Shown here: positions 45,249-55,520 of the stretch, piece after piece | How the letters are laid out: every line of letters begins with the position of its first letter | How positions within the stretch are numbered: the first letter of the stretch is position 1 | NCBI GenBank assembly: GCA_910583525.1 | Contig: CAJTXL010000015.1 | Location: 1-64,000 of the forward strand | DNA from: an uncultured Muribaculaceae bacterium | GTDB taxonomy: Bacteria; Bacteroidota; Bacteroidia; Bacteroidales; Muribaculaceae | Reading direction: 5' to 3' | Length of the DNA stretch: 64,000 bases | Position numbers and translations under genes: made by a program | The notes under the pieces: generated by a model | What the model was told of the DNA's origin: nothing | Seen by the model: the letters and a program-made list of their open reading frames with translations, nothing else | Databases searched by the model: none

Positions 45249-47159
45249 TTATTTCACTTCCTCGAAGTCTACGTCGGTTACGTGGTCATCGGGGTTGCCG
45301 CCGTTTTGGGCGCCTCCGAAGCCTTGGGCGCCTTGCTGGCCGGCCTGCTGCTGTGCTTGGGCCTGAGCATTGAGGATGTCCTGCTGTACGGCGCCGAATG
45401 TCGTTTCGATTTCTTTGATGGCGCTGTCGATGGCTGCAAGGTCGGCATTCTTGTGTGCTTCTTTGAGCTTTGCGACTGCGGCTTCGATGGCCGAACGTTT
45501 GTCGGCCGGTATTTTGTCGCCGAACTCGGCGAGCTGTTTTTCTGTCTGGAAGACGATTGCGTCGGCCTGGTTGAGTTTGTCGGCGCGCTCTTTCTCGCGT
45601 GCGTCGGCGTCGGCGTTGGCTGCTGCTTCGTCTTTCATACGTTTGATTTCGGCGTCGGTGAGGCCGCTCGATGCTTCGATGCGTATGCTCTGTTCTTTGC
45701 CGGTAGCTTTATCTTTGGCCGATACGTTGAGTATACCGTTGGCGTCGATTTCAAATGTCACTTCAATTTGAGGTATGCCACGGGGTGCCGGAGCGATGCC
45801 GTCGAGGTGGAATTTGCCGAGCAGTTTGTCGTCTTTCGCCATAGGACGTTCGCCTTGCAGTACGTTGATTTCTACCGAAGGCTGGTTGTCGGCGGCGGTG
45901 GAGAATGTCTCGCTCTTACGGGTAGGAATGGTAGTGTTGGCCTCGATGAGTTTTGTCATCACACCGCCGAGGGTTTCGATACCTACCGAGAGGGGCACAA
46001 CGTCGAGAAGAAGAACGTCTTTTACATCGCCTGAGAGGACACCACCCTGGATGGCTGCGCCTACGGCTACCACTTCGTCGGGGTTGACGCCTTTCGAAGG
46101 TGCTTTGCCGAAGAATTTCTCTACAACCTGCTGTATTGCAGGAATACGTGTCGAACCGCCTACGAGGATTACTTCATCGATGTCAGAGGCCTTCATGCCT
46201 GCATCGCGGAGCGCGTCTTCACAAGGTTTGATGGTGGCTTGGATGAGTTTGTCGGCGAGCTGTTCGAATTTAGCACGGGTGAGGGTCTTTACAAGGTGCT
46301 TGGGTATACCGTTCACCGGCATTATGTAGGGAAGGTTGATTTCGGTTGAAGTGGCGCTCGACAGTTCGATTTTGGCTTTCTCTGCGGCTTCTTTGAGGCG
46401 CTGTAGAGCCATCGGGTCCTGACGGAGGTCTACGCCTTCGTCTTTGAGGAACTCGTCGGCGAGCCAGTCGATGATTACGTGGTCGAAGTCGTCGCCGCCG
46501 AGGTGTGTGTCGCCGTTGGTCGATTTCACTTCAAATACGCCGTCGCCAAGTTCGAGAATCGAGATATCGAATGTGCCGCCGCCGAGGTCGAATACGGCGA
46601 TTTTTTGGTCCTTGTTTGCCTTGTCGAGGCCGTAGGCGAGGGCTGCGGCCGTAGGCTCGTTCACTATACGGCGTACGTTGAGGCCTGCGATTTCACCGGC
46701 TTCTTTGGTTGCCTGACGCTGAGAATCGTTGAAGTATGCCGGAACGGTGATGACGGCGTCGGTCACGGTCTGTCCGAGATAGTCTTCGGCGGTCTTCTTC
46801 ATTTTCTGAAGAATCATGGCCGAGATTTCTTGCGGAGTATATTCGCGGCCGTCGATGTCGATACGGGGAGTATTGTTGACATTGACAACTTTGTAGGGCA
46901 CGCGGTCTATTTCGTTCTTTACCTGGTCATAGGTTTCGCCCATGAAGCGTTTGATGGAGTAGATTGTGCGTTCGGGGTTGGTGATGGCCTGACGTTTTGC
47001 CGGGTCGCCGACTTTACGCTCGCCGCCATCAACGAAAGCCACTACCGAGGGGGTGGTGTTGCGGCCTTCGCTATTGGGTATAACAACAGGGTTGTTGCCT
47101 TCGAGAACGGCAACGCATGAGTTGGTTGTTCCTAAGTCTATACCAATGATTTTTGCCAT
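45249..47159 (-). CDS. dnaK: chaperone DnaK (Hsp70)
   Basis: The 636-residue protein begins with [17 protein letters not shown] and has the phosphate- and adenosine-binding motifs [13 protein letters not shown] and [15 protein letters not shown], the substrate domain and a Gln/Gly-rich tail ending in DVDFEEVK. It is full length. It assists folding of nascent and stress-damaged proteins with DnaJ and GrpE, which are not in the window. It stands as a single gene with its own upstream region. Confidence 0.98.
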   Translation of the reverse strand: MAKIIGIDLGTTNSCVAVLEGNNPVVIPNSEGRNTTPSVVAFVDGGERKVGDPAKRQAITNPERTIYSIKRFMGETYDQVKNEIDRVPYKVVNVNNTPRIDIDGREYTPQEISAMILQKMKKTAEDYLGQTVTDAVITVPAYFNDSQRQATKEAGEIAGLNVRRIVNEPTAAALAYGLDKANKDQKIAVFDLGGGTFDISILELGDGVFEVKSTNGDTHLGGDDFDHVIIDWLADEFLKDEGVDLRQDPMALQRLKEAAEKAKIELSSATSTEINLPYIMPVNGIPKHLVKTLTRAKFEQLADKLIQATIKPCEDALRDAGMKASDIDEVILVGGSTRIPAIQQVVEKFFGKAPSKGVNPDEVVAVGAAIQGGVLSGDVKDVLLLDVVPLSVGIETLGGVMTKLIEANTTIPTRKSETFSTAADNQPSVEINVLQGERPMAKDDKLLGKFHLDGIAPAPRGIPQIEVTFEIDANGILNVSAKDKATGKEQSIRIEASSGLTDAEIKRMKDEAAANADADAREKERADKLNQADAIVFQTEKQLAEFGDKIPADKRSAIEAAVAKLKEAHKNADLAAIDSAIKEIETTFGAVQQDILNAQAQAQQQAGQQGAQGFGGAQNGGNPDDHVTDVDFEEVK

Positions 47160-47212
47160 GGTGTTCTTGTTTATATTGTTATGTTTTTGTTTTTTCGTTT
47201 TGCTAATGTTAA

Positions 47213-47255
47213 AACAAATCGTGTGCCAAAAAGTTTGTGACTGACAAAGTGGCAG
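47213..47255 (-). promoter_or_regulatory. putative dnaK regulatory region
   Basis: The palindromic element CTGACAAAGTGGCAG (47241-47255; CTGNCA-N3-TGNCAG) lies in the 140-base gap before dnaK. About 20 bases closer to the gene, TGGCACACGATTTGTT (complement of 47213-47228) resembles a sigma-54-type -24/-12 element with two mismatches. A TANNTTTG core is absent. The motifs are seen; the regulatory role is inference. Confidence 0.4.
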
Positions 47256-47299
47256 ACCGAGGTGCGTCGCGAACGCATAAACAGGCGTATGGTGCAGGC

Positions 47300-49828
47300 T
47301 TATAAGTAATATTCGTTGTCAGGCTGAAGGTTGATGGCTTCGGCGTTTACGGCGGCCGATATCTCGCGGCGCGACATCGGATGGAAGCAATGCAGTACGG
47401 TCGCAAGCACGGGGTCGGCCTGTTGGCTCAGTCCTACTGCGAGACGGCGTCTGGCACGGGAAAATGCCACGTAGATTAGCCTGGCATGGTCATCGATGTT
47501 GCCGAAACGTGCCGATGCGTCGTACACGATTACGTTGTCGGCCTCTAACCCTTTTGCTTTATGGACTGTCATCACTGACAGCCGTTCGCGCACAATACCG
47601 TTTGAGAACAAGTCAGACTCATGATAGGTAAGCAAGTCATATAGATGGCGCGACAGCTGGTCGCGGAAGTGCGGCTCTTCGTCTTCATCTACAATTTGGC
47701 CGATTAGGCGCAGCAGATAGTCCATATGGCTTATTTTCGCGGTGGCACCCGTTTCAGCGAAGAAAGCGTTGGCTTCGGCTATGGCATCGGCGAGGCTTCC
47801 GCCGCGAACGTATAGCTGCTGCCGGACTTTTTGGTAGAAGTCGCCGTAATATCTGTCGAACCGTTCGGCTGTGCGCACAACATCGCGCATGCTCATGGTG
47901 CGGCGTATTTGAGGCAGCTTTTCGTCGGCCATATTACGCAATGCCATAGCCAGCATGGCTGTGGTCTTGACGTCGTCGGTTGCGTTGTGGGCGTCTCCGA
48001 CGTCGATATGCAGACGCCCGGCCAAGAAGCCGAGACGGTAGCTTCGAAGCCGGGGTAACAGTAGCCGGGCCACATCGAGGGTGTCGATTGCCTCTTTTTG
48101 CTTTGGATTCGCAATGAAGTCGGGCATTTTAATCGCTGTGCGACGCTTTATGTTTTCGCGTATTACAGCCAAATCGAAGCCTATGTTATGGCCTGCGATA
48201 ATGAAATCGTCACCAAGGTAGCTTATAAATTCGGCGAAGGCTTCGTCCGGCGGCAGTTTTGTGGCATGGTCGTACGTTTCAATCAGTGGATTGGTGCTGC
48301 CGTCAGACAGTACGCCGGGCAATGATTTGTCTGACTCGATAAAAATTTCAAATTCCGAACCTGCCAATATCTTGCCGTCCTTGATTTTTATAGCCGACAG
48401 CTGCACCACATCGTCGTTGAAAATGTCGAGGCCGCTTGTCTCGGTATCTACAACGACTATAGTGCGCTTTCCGCCCATTGCATCCGAAAAGCGTTCGACC
48501 GTTGTCGGGGCTCCCGGGTTGAGCAGGTCTGACACAGATATGGCGTTTTCGCGCAATAGTGCCACCAAAGCACGGGCTTCGCCAAGAGCGCGTGTAGCCC
48601 CGGTCTGGTAGATTAGCCGCGCCCACGGATGCCATTGCATCGGGTTGGCGACTACGGCAAGGTGCGCCCATACGGTTTTGAACGGCAACTGATGAAAGAT
48701 GTCCTGTTTGGATATGTGGAAATGTTCTATGCCGAGCTGCGACAGCACGTTCGACAAATCGTCTGCCTCTCCGTTGGTGCGTGTCAGTATGGCGACGTTT
48801 TCATTGGGCTCAGCCGCAAGCCAACGGCGAGCATGCGATGCCGCGAGCAGACGCAGGTTGCCCGGCGATGCGGTGTAGGTTGTGAGCGGCTCTTCGATTG
48901 TAGAGTTTTTTACCGATTTTGGCAGAAATGCAGGGTCTATTCCGAGCCACGACGAGGCTATGGTATTGCAGAGGTCTACAAGGTAGCGCGGCGAACGGTA
49001 GTTGCGGCTCAGATGCGTTATGTTGTCACGGCACATCTGTTTCACATAGTCGAGGGCACGGCCTCCGGCTCCGATAAAATTGAATATTGCCTGCTGCTCA
49101 TCGCCCAAGAACATGCGTGTGCATTCGTCTGGGGCGCATATCCGTTCTATTATGGCCAGCTGCAGAGGAGTCATGTCCTGCACTTCATCGACCTGGAGCC
49201 ATCTGTAACCGGCCATTTTCAGATTTTGGGTGTCGGAAGATAGCAGGGTGGTGTAGGTCAGCAGAAGAATGTCGTCGAAGTCTATAAGCCTGTTTTCTTC
49301 TTTGAAGACAGTGTAGGCTTCGATGCGTTGTCTGTCGAGGCCCGACACCGCGCTTTGCGGATGCCTTGTTGTCCACTGCGGATGGCCGTTCTCGCTTTGA
49401 TAGAGAAATGCGGCCTTGGCGAAGAACTCCTTGATGTCGGCCGCTCTGAAAAGGCTCAAGGACGAAGCCAAAAACTCATGGCAGTCTTCCTCGTCGAGGA
49501 CTGATGTATCGGCCGGTATTATTTCGTTTTCAAACAGAAAACGCAGGCAGAAACGATGTATGTTGCCGACAAATAGGTCGGCGGCATTGTGCCCCGACAG
49601 CCTTTCTATGCGGCTTTTCATTTCGCGTGCCGCACGGTTGGTGAATGTCAGGCACAGCATTTCAGAAAACGCTATGCCCGACATTGTGTTGGCGTGCAAA
49701 ATCCGTCGTGCCAGGATATGTGTCTTGCCGCAGCCCGGGCCGGCAAGAACCAGTGTCGAGCCACGGTCAAGCTCGACCAGGGACTGTTGGCTGAAGTCGT
49801 CTATTTCGATGGCATTCTGATTTCGCAT
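47300..49828 (-). CDS. UvrD-family helicase with internal DEDDh exonuclease domain
   Basis: The 842-residue protein has Walker A AGPGCGKT at residues 29-36, then helicase lobes up to about 430, a DnaQ-like DEDDh exonuclease ([11 protein letters not shown] near 461, [12 protein letters not shown] near 545, [10 protein letters not shown] near 614), and the C-terminal helicase motifs ([13 protein letters not shown] near 752, [13 protein letters not shown] near 786). The exonuclease is therefore placed inside the helicase, between its lobes. The fusion suggests unwinding coupled to 3'-5' degradation in DNA repair. It is 6 bases after murQ and likely co-transcribed with it. Confidence 0.9.
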   Translation of the reverse strand: MRNQNAIEIDDFSQQSLVELDRGSTLVLAGPGCGKTHILARRILHANTMSGIAFSEMLCLTFTNRAAREMKSRIERLSGHNAADLFVGNIHRFCLRFLFENEIIPADTSVLDEEDCHEFLASSLSLFRAADIKEFFAKAAFLYQSENGHPQWTTRHPQSAVSGLDRQRIEAYTVFKEENRLIDFDDILLLTYTTLLSSDTQNLKMAGYRWLQVDEVQDMTPLQLAIIERICAPDECTRMFLGDEQQAIFNFIGAGGRALDYVKQMCRDNITHLSRNYRSPRYLVDLCNTIASSWLGIDPAFLPKSVKNSTIEEPLTTYTASPGNLRLLAASHARRWLAAEPNENVAILTRTNGEADDLSNVLSQLGIEHFHISKQDIFHQLPFKTVWAHLAVVANPMQWHPWARLIYQTGATRALGEARALVALLRENAISVSDLLNPGAPTTVERFSDAMGGKRTIVVVDTETSGLDIFNDDVVQLSAIKIKDGKILAGSEFEIFIESDKSLPGVLSDGSTNPLIETYDHATKLPPDEAFAEFISYLGDDFIIAGHNIGFDLAVIRENIKRRTAIKMPDFIANPKQKEAIDTLDVARLLLPRLRSYRLGFLAGRLHIDVGDAHNATDDVKTTAMLAMALRNMADEKLPQIRRTMSMRDVVRTAERFDRYYGDFYQKVRQQLYVRGGSLADAIAEANAFFAETGATAKISHMDYLLRLIGQIVDEDEEPHFRDQLSRHLYDLLTYHESDLFSNGIVRERLSVMTVHKAKGLEADNVIVYDASARFGNIDDHARLIYVAFSRARRRLAVGLSQQADPVLATVLHCFHPMSRREISAAVNAEAINLQPDNEYYL

Positions 49829-49834
49829 CTGCGC

Positions 49835-50656
49835 TTATGCCTCGTGTTCGCGATAGGCGTCTACGGCCTTTTTGACAGAACCGTGCATCAGCAGCAGCCT
49901 TTTGGCGTCTTCATACGGCATGCCGAGTTCTTCGACAATCATGCGTGTGCCGCGGTCGACGAGCTTGGCGTTCGACAGCTGCATGTTCACCATTTTGTTG
50001 CCCTTGACGCGCCCCATCTTAATCATGGTGGCGGTGGTAATCATGTTGCATATCATTTTTTGGCCGGTACCGCTCTTCATGCGCGAGCTGCCCGTTACGT
50101 ACTCCGGCCCTACAATCATTTCGATTGCGATGTCGGCTGCTTCCGATACGGGAGCGTCGGGGTTCGATGTTATTGCGGCGGTCAGAATGCCGTGCTTGCG
50201 GCACTCGTTCAGCGCTCCGATTACATATGGCGTTGTGCCCGAGGCCGCGATGCCTATCACGGTGTCTTTTTCGTTTATGCCGAATTGCTCGAGGTCGCGC
50301 CAGCCCTGCAAGGTGTCGTCTTCGGCGTTTTCGACAGGGTTGCGCAGAGCCGTGTCGCCTCCGGCAATCAGACCGATTACCCACGACGGGTCCATGCCGA
50401 ATGTCGGCGGTATTTCAGAGGCGTCGAGCACGCCGAGACGCCCCGATGTGCCGGCGCCGATGTAGAATATGCGGCCGCCCCGTTTCATGCGCGGCACGAT
50501 TTCGCTTACGAGCTTTTCGACGGCCGGAAGGGCTTTTTCGACGGCAAGAGCCACTTTTTTGTCTTCGTTGTTGATGTCATGAATGATTTCTCCGACCGAT
50601 TTCTTTTCGAGGTCGTTGTAGAGCGAGGGTTGCTCGCTGATTTTTACAAAAGCCAT
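49835..50656 (-). CDS. murQ: MurQ, N-acetylmuramic acid 6-phosphate etherase
   Basis: ATG at 50656 gives 273 residues, the normal size; an upstream reading of 28 codons is Arg/His-rich and rejected. The SIS-domain signature GAGTSGRLGVLDASEIPPTFG includes the catalytic Glu of DASE, and EYVTGSSRMKSGTGQKMI is the second family block. It cleaves the lactyl ether of MurNAc-6-phosphate to GlcNAc-6-phosphate and D-lactate in the cytoplasm. It lies 11 bases after murK. Confidence 0.96.
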   Translation of the reverse strand: MAFVKISEQPSLYNDLEKKSVGEIIHDINNEDKKVALAVEKALPAVEKLVSEIVPRMKRGGRIFYIGAGTSGRLGVLDASEIPPTFGMDPSWVIGLIAGGDTALRNPVENAEDDTLQGWRDLEQFGINEKDTVIGIAASGTTPYVIGALNECRKHGILTAAITSNPDAPVSEAADIAIEMIVGPEYVTGSSRMKSGTGQKMICNMITTATMIKMGRVKGNKMVNMQLSNAKLVDRGTRMIVEELGMPYEDAKRLLLMHGSVKKAVDAYREHEA

Positions 50657-50667
50657 ATTGTTATAGA

Positions 50668-51525
50668 TTAATGTGTTGTGCTTGTGTGGAATTTTATAAG
50701 TCCTTGCATGGGACTTTTCACGATGTCTCCTACGCGGCATCCTTCAGCCTTGGCGGCTTCTTCGAGAACCGGTTTGAAGTAGAAGGCAATCGAGCCTATG
50801 AAATTTACGGTATGCTTGTCGTAGCCGGGGTAATTCTTGATGTTGCGGCGGAAGAAGGCCCTGAACGAGCCGAGTACCATGTCGTGTATCTCGGGCACGT
50901 CGATGTTCTTGCTCAGGAATGGTGTTACCGAAGCAAGAAAACGGTTGGCCTGCGGTTCTTTGTACACTCTGCGTATTATTGTCAGCAGGTCAAGGTCGTA
51001 TTCTTCTAGGAAGCGGCTCGAGACTTCGGCCGGCAGCTGACGTTTGAGTACGTCGCCGATGAAAAGTTTGCCGAGCACGGCGCCGCTGCCTTCGTCGCCG
51101 AGGATGAACCCCAGCGGAGAAACGTTTGCAGCGATTGCTTCGCCGTCGTATAGGCATGAATTGGAGCCGGTGCCCATTATGCACGCAATGCCCGGTTCAC
51201 GTCCGCATAGGGCACGGGCCGCTGCAAGCAGGTCGGTATACACTTCGACAGTCTGCGCCGATGGTATGTTTGCCCGGATGGCCCGTGCCACGTTTCCGCA
51301 CACTTCGGCCGAGATGCAGCCTGCTCCGTAGAAATATACGGCGTTTATGCGGTCTTTGAGTTTGTCTATTTCGGGCATAAGCTCGTCGGCGATGCGTGTG
51401 CGCATCTCTTCTTCTGTGAGCATCACGGCGTTCATGCCCATTGTGAATATTTGCTTTTCGACTTTGTCGTCGTTGAGGAAACACCAGTCGATTTTGGTGC
51501 TTCCGCAGTCTGCGATTGCTATCAT
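50668..51525 (-). CDS. murK: MurK, MurNAc/GlcNAc kinase (BadF/BcrA ATPase family)
   Basis: The 285-residue sugar kinase-like ATPase has phosphate loop IADCGSTKIDW at residues 4-14 and GTGSNSCLYDG, then LGDEGSGAVLGKL, all landmarks of BadF/BcrA-type amino-sugar kinases. Next to murQ and a MurT-like transporter, as in the Tannerella forsythia murTKQ locus, it most likely phosphorylates MurNAc at O-6. The start overlaps the murT stop by 4 bases. Confidence 0.88.
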   Translation of the reverse strand: MIAIADCGSTKIDWCFLNDDKVEKQIFTMGMNAVMLTEEEMRTRIADELMPEIDKLKDRINAVYFYGAGCISAEVCGNVARAIRANIPSAQTVEVYTDLLAAARALCGREPGIACIMGTGSNSCLYDGEAIAANVSPLGFILGDEGSGAVLGKLFIGDVLKRQLPAEVSSRFLEEYDLDLLTIIRRVYKEPQANRFLASVTPFLSKNIDVPEIHDMVLGSFRAFFRRNIKNYPGYDKHTVNFIGSIAFYFKPVLEEAAKAEGCRVGDIVKSPMQGLIKFHTSTTH

Positions 51526-52709
51526 ATCTTGATGTATATTTTTTTACGGTAAAGTATAAGGCCGACACCCCAGTTCACGAGTATGAAAGCCAAAGAGAAT
51601 ATCAGTGAGGCAAAAGCTTTGTCGCTGCCACAGATAGGCATTATAAAACCCTTGTATACGATGGTCTTGATGGTTGCCATGCCCGATTCGGCTCCGCTCC
51701 ACGGCAACTGCACCGTGCCTATAATTATGCTGAGCACGGTGGCAAGACAGAACAGGAACAGCGGATTGATGCCGAACACTTCAAAGAAGCGGCACCATCT
51801 TTTATACCCTTTTATGTCGATAATCCAAATCAGCAGGGCGAGGAAGCTCGATGCGAGTCCGCACGTTGTGAGAACAAATGTCGGCGACCATATTTTTTTG
51901 TTGATAGGCATGCCGTAGTCGAGCAGAAAGCCTGCGAAGGTCAATATCGTACCTACGATGAACAGCCTGACGATGCGCTTCTCGTTGTCTGTGGTGCCCA
52001 TGATAAGGCCACCGCATAAAAATCCTATCAGCACATGTGCAACCGACGGGATGGTGCTCAACAGGCCCTCTGGGTCGAAATGCAGCTTTACGCCGTCGAT
52101 GAAATCGGCATACAGATGGTTCGGACCGAAGAGCTTGTTGTCAACAATATAAAGCACGTTGGTGTCGGAGTAGGCAAAGCCGTTGCCTAAGAGCAACAGC
52201 AGCGAATATCCGGCAAGAAGGGCGCCGACAGTCCAGGGCAAGGCCTTGCGCGGAATAAGCAAAGCCAATGTCGAACCGATGCCATAGCATAGGGCCAGGC
52301 GTGGCATTACTCCGAAGAACCTGATACGGTCGAAATTGAACACGGCATCCGAAAATGTCTTTCCCGACAGCATGCCGCGCATGAACAATCCGAACCATGC
52401 AAGAGCCAGACCGATGGCAAATATCACCACCGTGCGCCTTATGATTTTGGCAAAAGATGCCCAAGTGAATTTAAACTCATATTTCCGAAGCGACATATAT
52501 GTCGAAACACCCATTATGAACATGAAAAACGGGAATACGAGGTCGGTAGGCGTCAGCCCGTTCCATTCGGCGTGTCGCAGAGGCATGTAGGCGTCACCCC
52601 ACGACCCGGGATTGTTTACTAAAATCATTCCGGCGATGGTTATGCCTCGGAGTATGTCGAGCGACAGCAGTCGGCGTGGTTTCGCTTTATGTTTTGGGTC
52701 TTTATCCAT
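51522..52709 (-). CDS. murT: MurT-like MurNAc transporter (DUF5009, NagX/HGSNAT-like)
   Basis: The 395-residue membrane protein has about ten hydrophobic segments and begins LLSLDILRGITIAGMILVNN with WNGLTPTDLVFPFFMFIMGV, landmarks of the COG4299/DUF5009 family, related to heparan N-acetyltransferases. In T. forsythia a member of this family, encoded with murK and murQ, was identified as a MurNAc transporter (from memory). Because the same fold includes acetyltransferases, the transport role is inferred from gene order. Confidence 0.8.
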   Translation of the reverse strand: MDKDPKHKAKPRRLLSLDILRGITIAGMILVNNPGSWGDAYMPLRHAEWNGLTPTDLVFPFFMFIMGVSTYMSLRKYEFKFTWASFAKIIRRTVVIFAIGLALAWFGLFMRGMLSGKTFSDAVFNFDRIRFFGVMPRLALCYGIGSTLALLIPRKALPWTVGALLAGYSLLLLLGNGFAYSDTNVLYIVDNKLFGPNHLYADFIDGVKLHFDPEGLLSTIPSVAHVLIGFLCGGLIMGTTDNEKRIVRLFIVGTILTFAGFLLDYGMPINKKIWSPTFVLTTCGLASSFLALLIWIIDIKGYKRWCRFFEVFGINPLFLFCLATVLSIIIGTVQLPWSGAESGMATIKTIVYKGFIMPICGSDKAFASLIFSLAFILVNWGVGLILYRKKIYIKI

Positions 52710-52715
52710 TATGGT

Positions 52716-55514
52716 CTAATCTTTGGGTGTGGTGCATTCGTCGACAAGATAGACGATTGATTTGTAGGGTATGCCTCCGTTGGTCGTAAGCCCGATTTCG
52801 CAGGTGCGCGAGTTGGAGTAGCCGTATTTGACACCGGCGGCTTCGAGCTGAGGTTTGAGTTTGCGCAGTCCCCATTCGTTAAGTTCGGGACGGGTGAAAC
52901 CCTTGTCGCCGGCAAAACCGCAGCATCCGACTTCTTCGGGTACAAGTACATTCGTCGAGCACATACGGGCCAAGGCTGTTATCTTGTCGCCAAGCCCCAT
53001 GTGACGGCTTGAACATGTAATGTGTACTGCTATAGGGGTATCGTGGCGGTGGAACGTAAGCCTTGGCGCGAGAAAATCGTGGATAAACTCTGCCGGTTCA
53101 TACAGTCTGAGGCTTTTGATGTGTGTGCGCATTCGGTGCAGGCAGGGGCTTTGGTCACATACTACGGGCCATTTGCCGCCGTCTGACGCCTGATAAAGCG
53201 CTGCCTCAAGTTCGTGCGTCTTTTCATCGGCGATGTCGGGCATGCCCTTGCTTTCCCATATCATGCCACAGCATAGCCCTGCCATATTGTCGGGGAATAT
53301 CACTTCATATCCGGCTTTCTTGCATAGCCTGACGAAGACCTCGGGCAGTGGGCTTACTTTGGTGTCGGCTTCTTCGCTCCGTCCCATTGTGCGGTTTATG
53401 CACGAAGGGAAGTATACGAGTTTATGTGGCTGTTGTTCCTGCGGTGTCGTCGTAAGTTTGGACGGATTGAAGCCTACGGGCAGGCTCGGCGTCCAAAGAG
53501 GCATGCCGAGCTTATGCAAGCCCTTTCCAATGGTGCTTACGCCTTTATCTCCTATAACAGAGTGGACGCCGCCGGCCACATTCAAAGCCAGTCTGAGGCC
53601 GGAGGATATCCCGGCAAGGTGCGCTGCGGACCATCGGCCCAATTTTTTGCCCGATGGTGAGAGCGACTTTTCGCGTATGTTGTGAACCAGGTCGGCGGTG
53701 TTGATTTTCATCGGGCACGAAGTGCTGCACAGGCCGTCGCCGGCGCATGTCTCGTCGCCGTAGTATCTGAAGCCTTTTTCAAGGTTTTTAAGCCGCTCAG
53801 GGTCTTCGCCGCAGTCGCGTAGACGGGAAATCTCACGCTGGACCACAATGCGTTGCCGTGCCGACAGCGTAAGGCCGCAGCTCACGCAGTTCGGCTCGCA
53901 GAAACCGCATTCTATACATTTGTCTACGGTCGGGTCGGTCAGCGGCAGCGGCTTCATGCCGTGGATAAAACATTCGGGGTCGTCGTTGAAAATCACGCCC
54001 GGATTGAGTATGCCCTGAGGGTCGAAAGCTTTTTTGAGCCGTTTCATCAGCGACCATGCCTTTGTGCCCCATTCGGCCTCTACAAAAGGCGCCATGTTGC
54101 GCCCTGTGCCGTGTTCGGCTTTCAGAGAGCCGTCGTAGCGGTCTACGACAAGCTTTTTTATTTCCGCCATCAGATGGCTGTATTTGTCGATTTCGGCTTG
54201 GGTGTCAAACGACTGGGCTATCACGAAATGATAGTTCCCCTCGAGTGCGTGCCCGTAGATGCAGGCATCGTCATAGCCGCAGTCTTCGAGAAGCTTGGCA
54301 AGCTCGACGGTAGCTTCGGGCAGATTGTCGATATGGAATGCAACGTCTTCAATCAGAGCAGTCGTTCCGGCTGGCCTTGTGCCGCCGACGGCAGGGAATA
54401 CGCCCGAACGCATTTGCCACCACCCGGCTACTGTTTCCGGGTCTTGCGAGAATTTCGGAGGACAGAACAGCCGGAAGCCTTTCAGTATTTCAAGGGTGGC
54501 GTCTATATGTTTTTGCAGTTTTTCTTGAGTCTCGGCCTCGGCCTGAAGAAGCAGGGCGGTCAAATTCTCGCCTGTGGTGTCTCCGACCGACGCAAGCGAT
54601 TTGCGGTCGAGCAGTTCACAGGCGTCTACACATTTGCCTTTGCGAAGGGCCACTACGGCACGGCAGGCCTCTGCCATATCGTCGAAGTACAGCATGGCCG
54701 ATGCCGTGAACGGTTTTTCTTCGGCGGTAGTCATCGTCACCTCGCTCATGAAAGCCAAAGTGCCTTCGCTACCTACCATGCAGTGCGCTATTATGTCGAA
54801 CGGGTCTTCGAATACGGTAAAGGGTAGCAGATTAAGGCCCGTTACATTCTTTATTGAATACTTGTGGCGGATAAGGTCGTGCAATTCTTTGTCAGACCTG
54901 ATGGCATCGCGTATCTGTTCGATTTCTGCGAGTAGAAAAGGATGCGTGCGGCTGAATGAATCGCGCGAGGCGGCATCGGCGGTGTCGAGTATTGTGCCGT
55001 CGGCAAGTATTATGCGTATCGATTGCAGTACACGGTCGCTGTTGGCATGGGTGCCGCATTTCATGCCCGAGGCATTGTTGGCGACTATTCCCCCGACCAT
55101 GGCTGCCTTTTTTGACGCCGGGTCGGGCGTGAACACGCGGTGGTACGGTTTTAGTATCTCGCTCACCCGTGCCCCTAAAATGCCGGGTTGCAGAGCTATT
55201 GCATGGGCTTTTTCGTCGACAATGCGGTATTTTTCCCAGTATTTGCCTGCAACGACGAGTATGGAGTCGGAAATGGCCTGCCCCGACAGGCTTGTGCCTG
55301 CGGCGCGGAATGTCAGCGGAAGTCCGAGCGATGATGCCGCTTTGAGCACTGCAACCATCTCGTTTTCGTCGGCAGTGCGCACGACGACCTTTGGCAGCAT
55401 ACGGTAGAAACCGGCATCGGTGCCCCATGCGAGCCTGCGCAAGTCATCGGTGTAGATGCGTTTCGGTGCTACGGTGCGGCTTATTTCCTTTATGAATTTA
55501 TTATACTTTTCCAT
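52716..55514 (-). CDS. FAD and Fe-S oxidoreductase, probable D-lactate dehydrogenase
   Basis: The 932-residue protein combines an FAD-binding domain (LTFRAAGTSLSGQAISDSIL near 60-80; NNASGMKCG), a FAD-oxidase C-terminal domain, two 4Fe-4S motifs (CIECGFCEPNC near 538 and CAGDGLCSTSCPMK near 590) and a CCG-type heterodisulfide-reductase-like domain (GLCCGMIWESKG; CCGFAG). This layout occurs in D-lactate/glycolate dehydrogenases that feed electrons to quinones. MurQ releases D-lactate in the same operon, so oxidation of that D-lactate to pyruvate is the likely role; substrate is inference. Confidence 0.86.
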   Translation of the reverse strand: MEKYNKFIKEISRTVAPKRIYTDDLRRLAWGTDAGFYRMLPKVVVRTADENEMVAVLKAASSLGLPLTFRAAGTSLSGQAISDSILVVAGKYWEKYRIVDEKAHAIALQPGILGARVSEILKPYHRVFTPDPASKKAAMVGGIVANNASGMKCGTHANSDRVLQSIRIILADGTILDTADAASRDSFSRTHPFLLAEIEQIRDAIRSDKELHDLIRHKYSIKNVTGLNLLPFTVFEDPFDIIAHCMVGSEGTLAFMSEVTMTTAEEKPFTASAMLYFDDMAEACRAVVALRKGKCVDACELLDRKSLASVGDTTGENLTALLLQAEAETQEKLQKHIDATLEILKGFRLFCPPKFSQDPETVAGWWQMRSGVFPAVGGTRPAGTTALIEDVAFHIDNLPEATVELAKLLEDCGYDDACIYGHALEGNYHFVIAQSFDTQAEIDKYSHLMAEIKKLVVDRYDGSLKAEHGTGRNMAPFVEAEWGTKAWSLMKRLKKAFDPQGILNPGVIFNDDPECFIHGMKPLPLTDPTVDKCIECGFCEPNCVSCGLTLSARQRIVVQREISRLRDCGEDPERLKNLEKGFRYYGDETCAGDGLCSTSCPMKINTADLVHNIREKSLSPSGKKLGRWSAAHLAGISSGLRLALNVAGGVHSVIGDKGVSTIGKGLHKLGMPLWTPSLPVGFNPSKLTTTPQEQQPHKLVYFPSCINRTMGRSEEADTKVSPLPEVFVRLCKKAGYEVIFPDNMAGLCCGMIWESKGMPDIADEKTHELEAALYQASDGGKWPVVCDQSPCLHRMRTHIKSLRLYEPAEFIHDFLAPRLTFHRHDTPIAVHITCSSRHMGLGDKITALARMCSTNVLVPEEVGCCGFAGDKGFTRPELNEWGLRKLKPQLEAAGVKYGYSNSRTCEIGLTTNGGIPYKSIVYLVDECTTPKD

Positions 55515-55520
55515 AGGATG

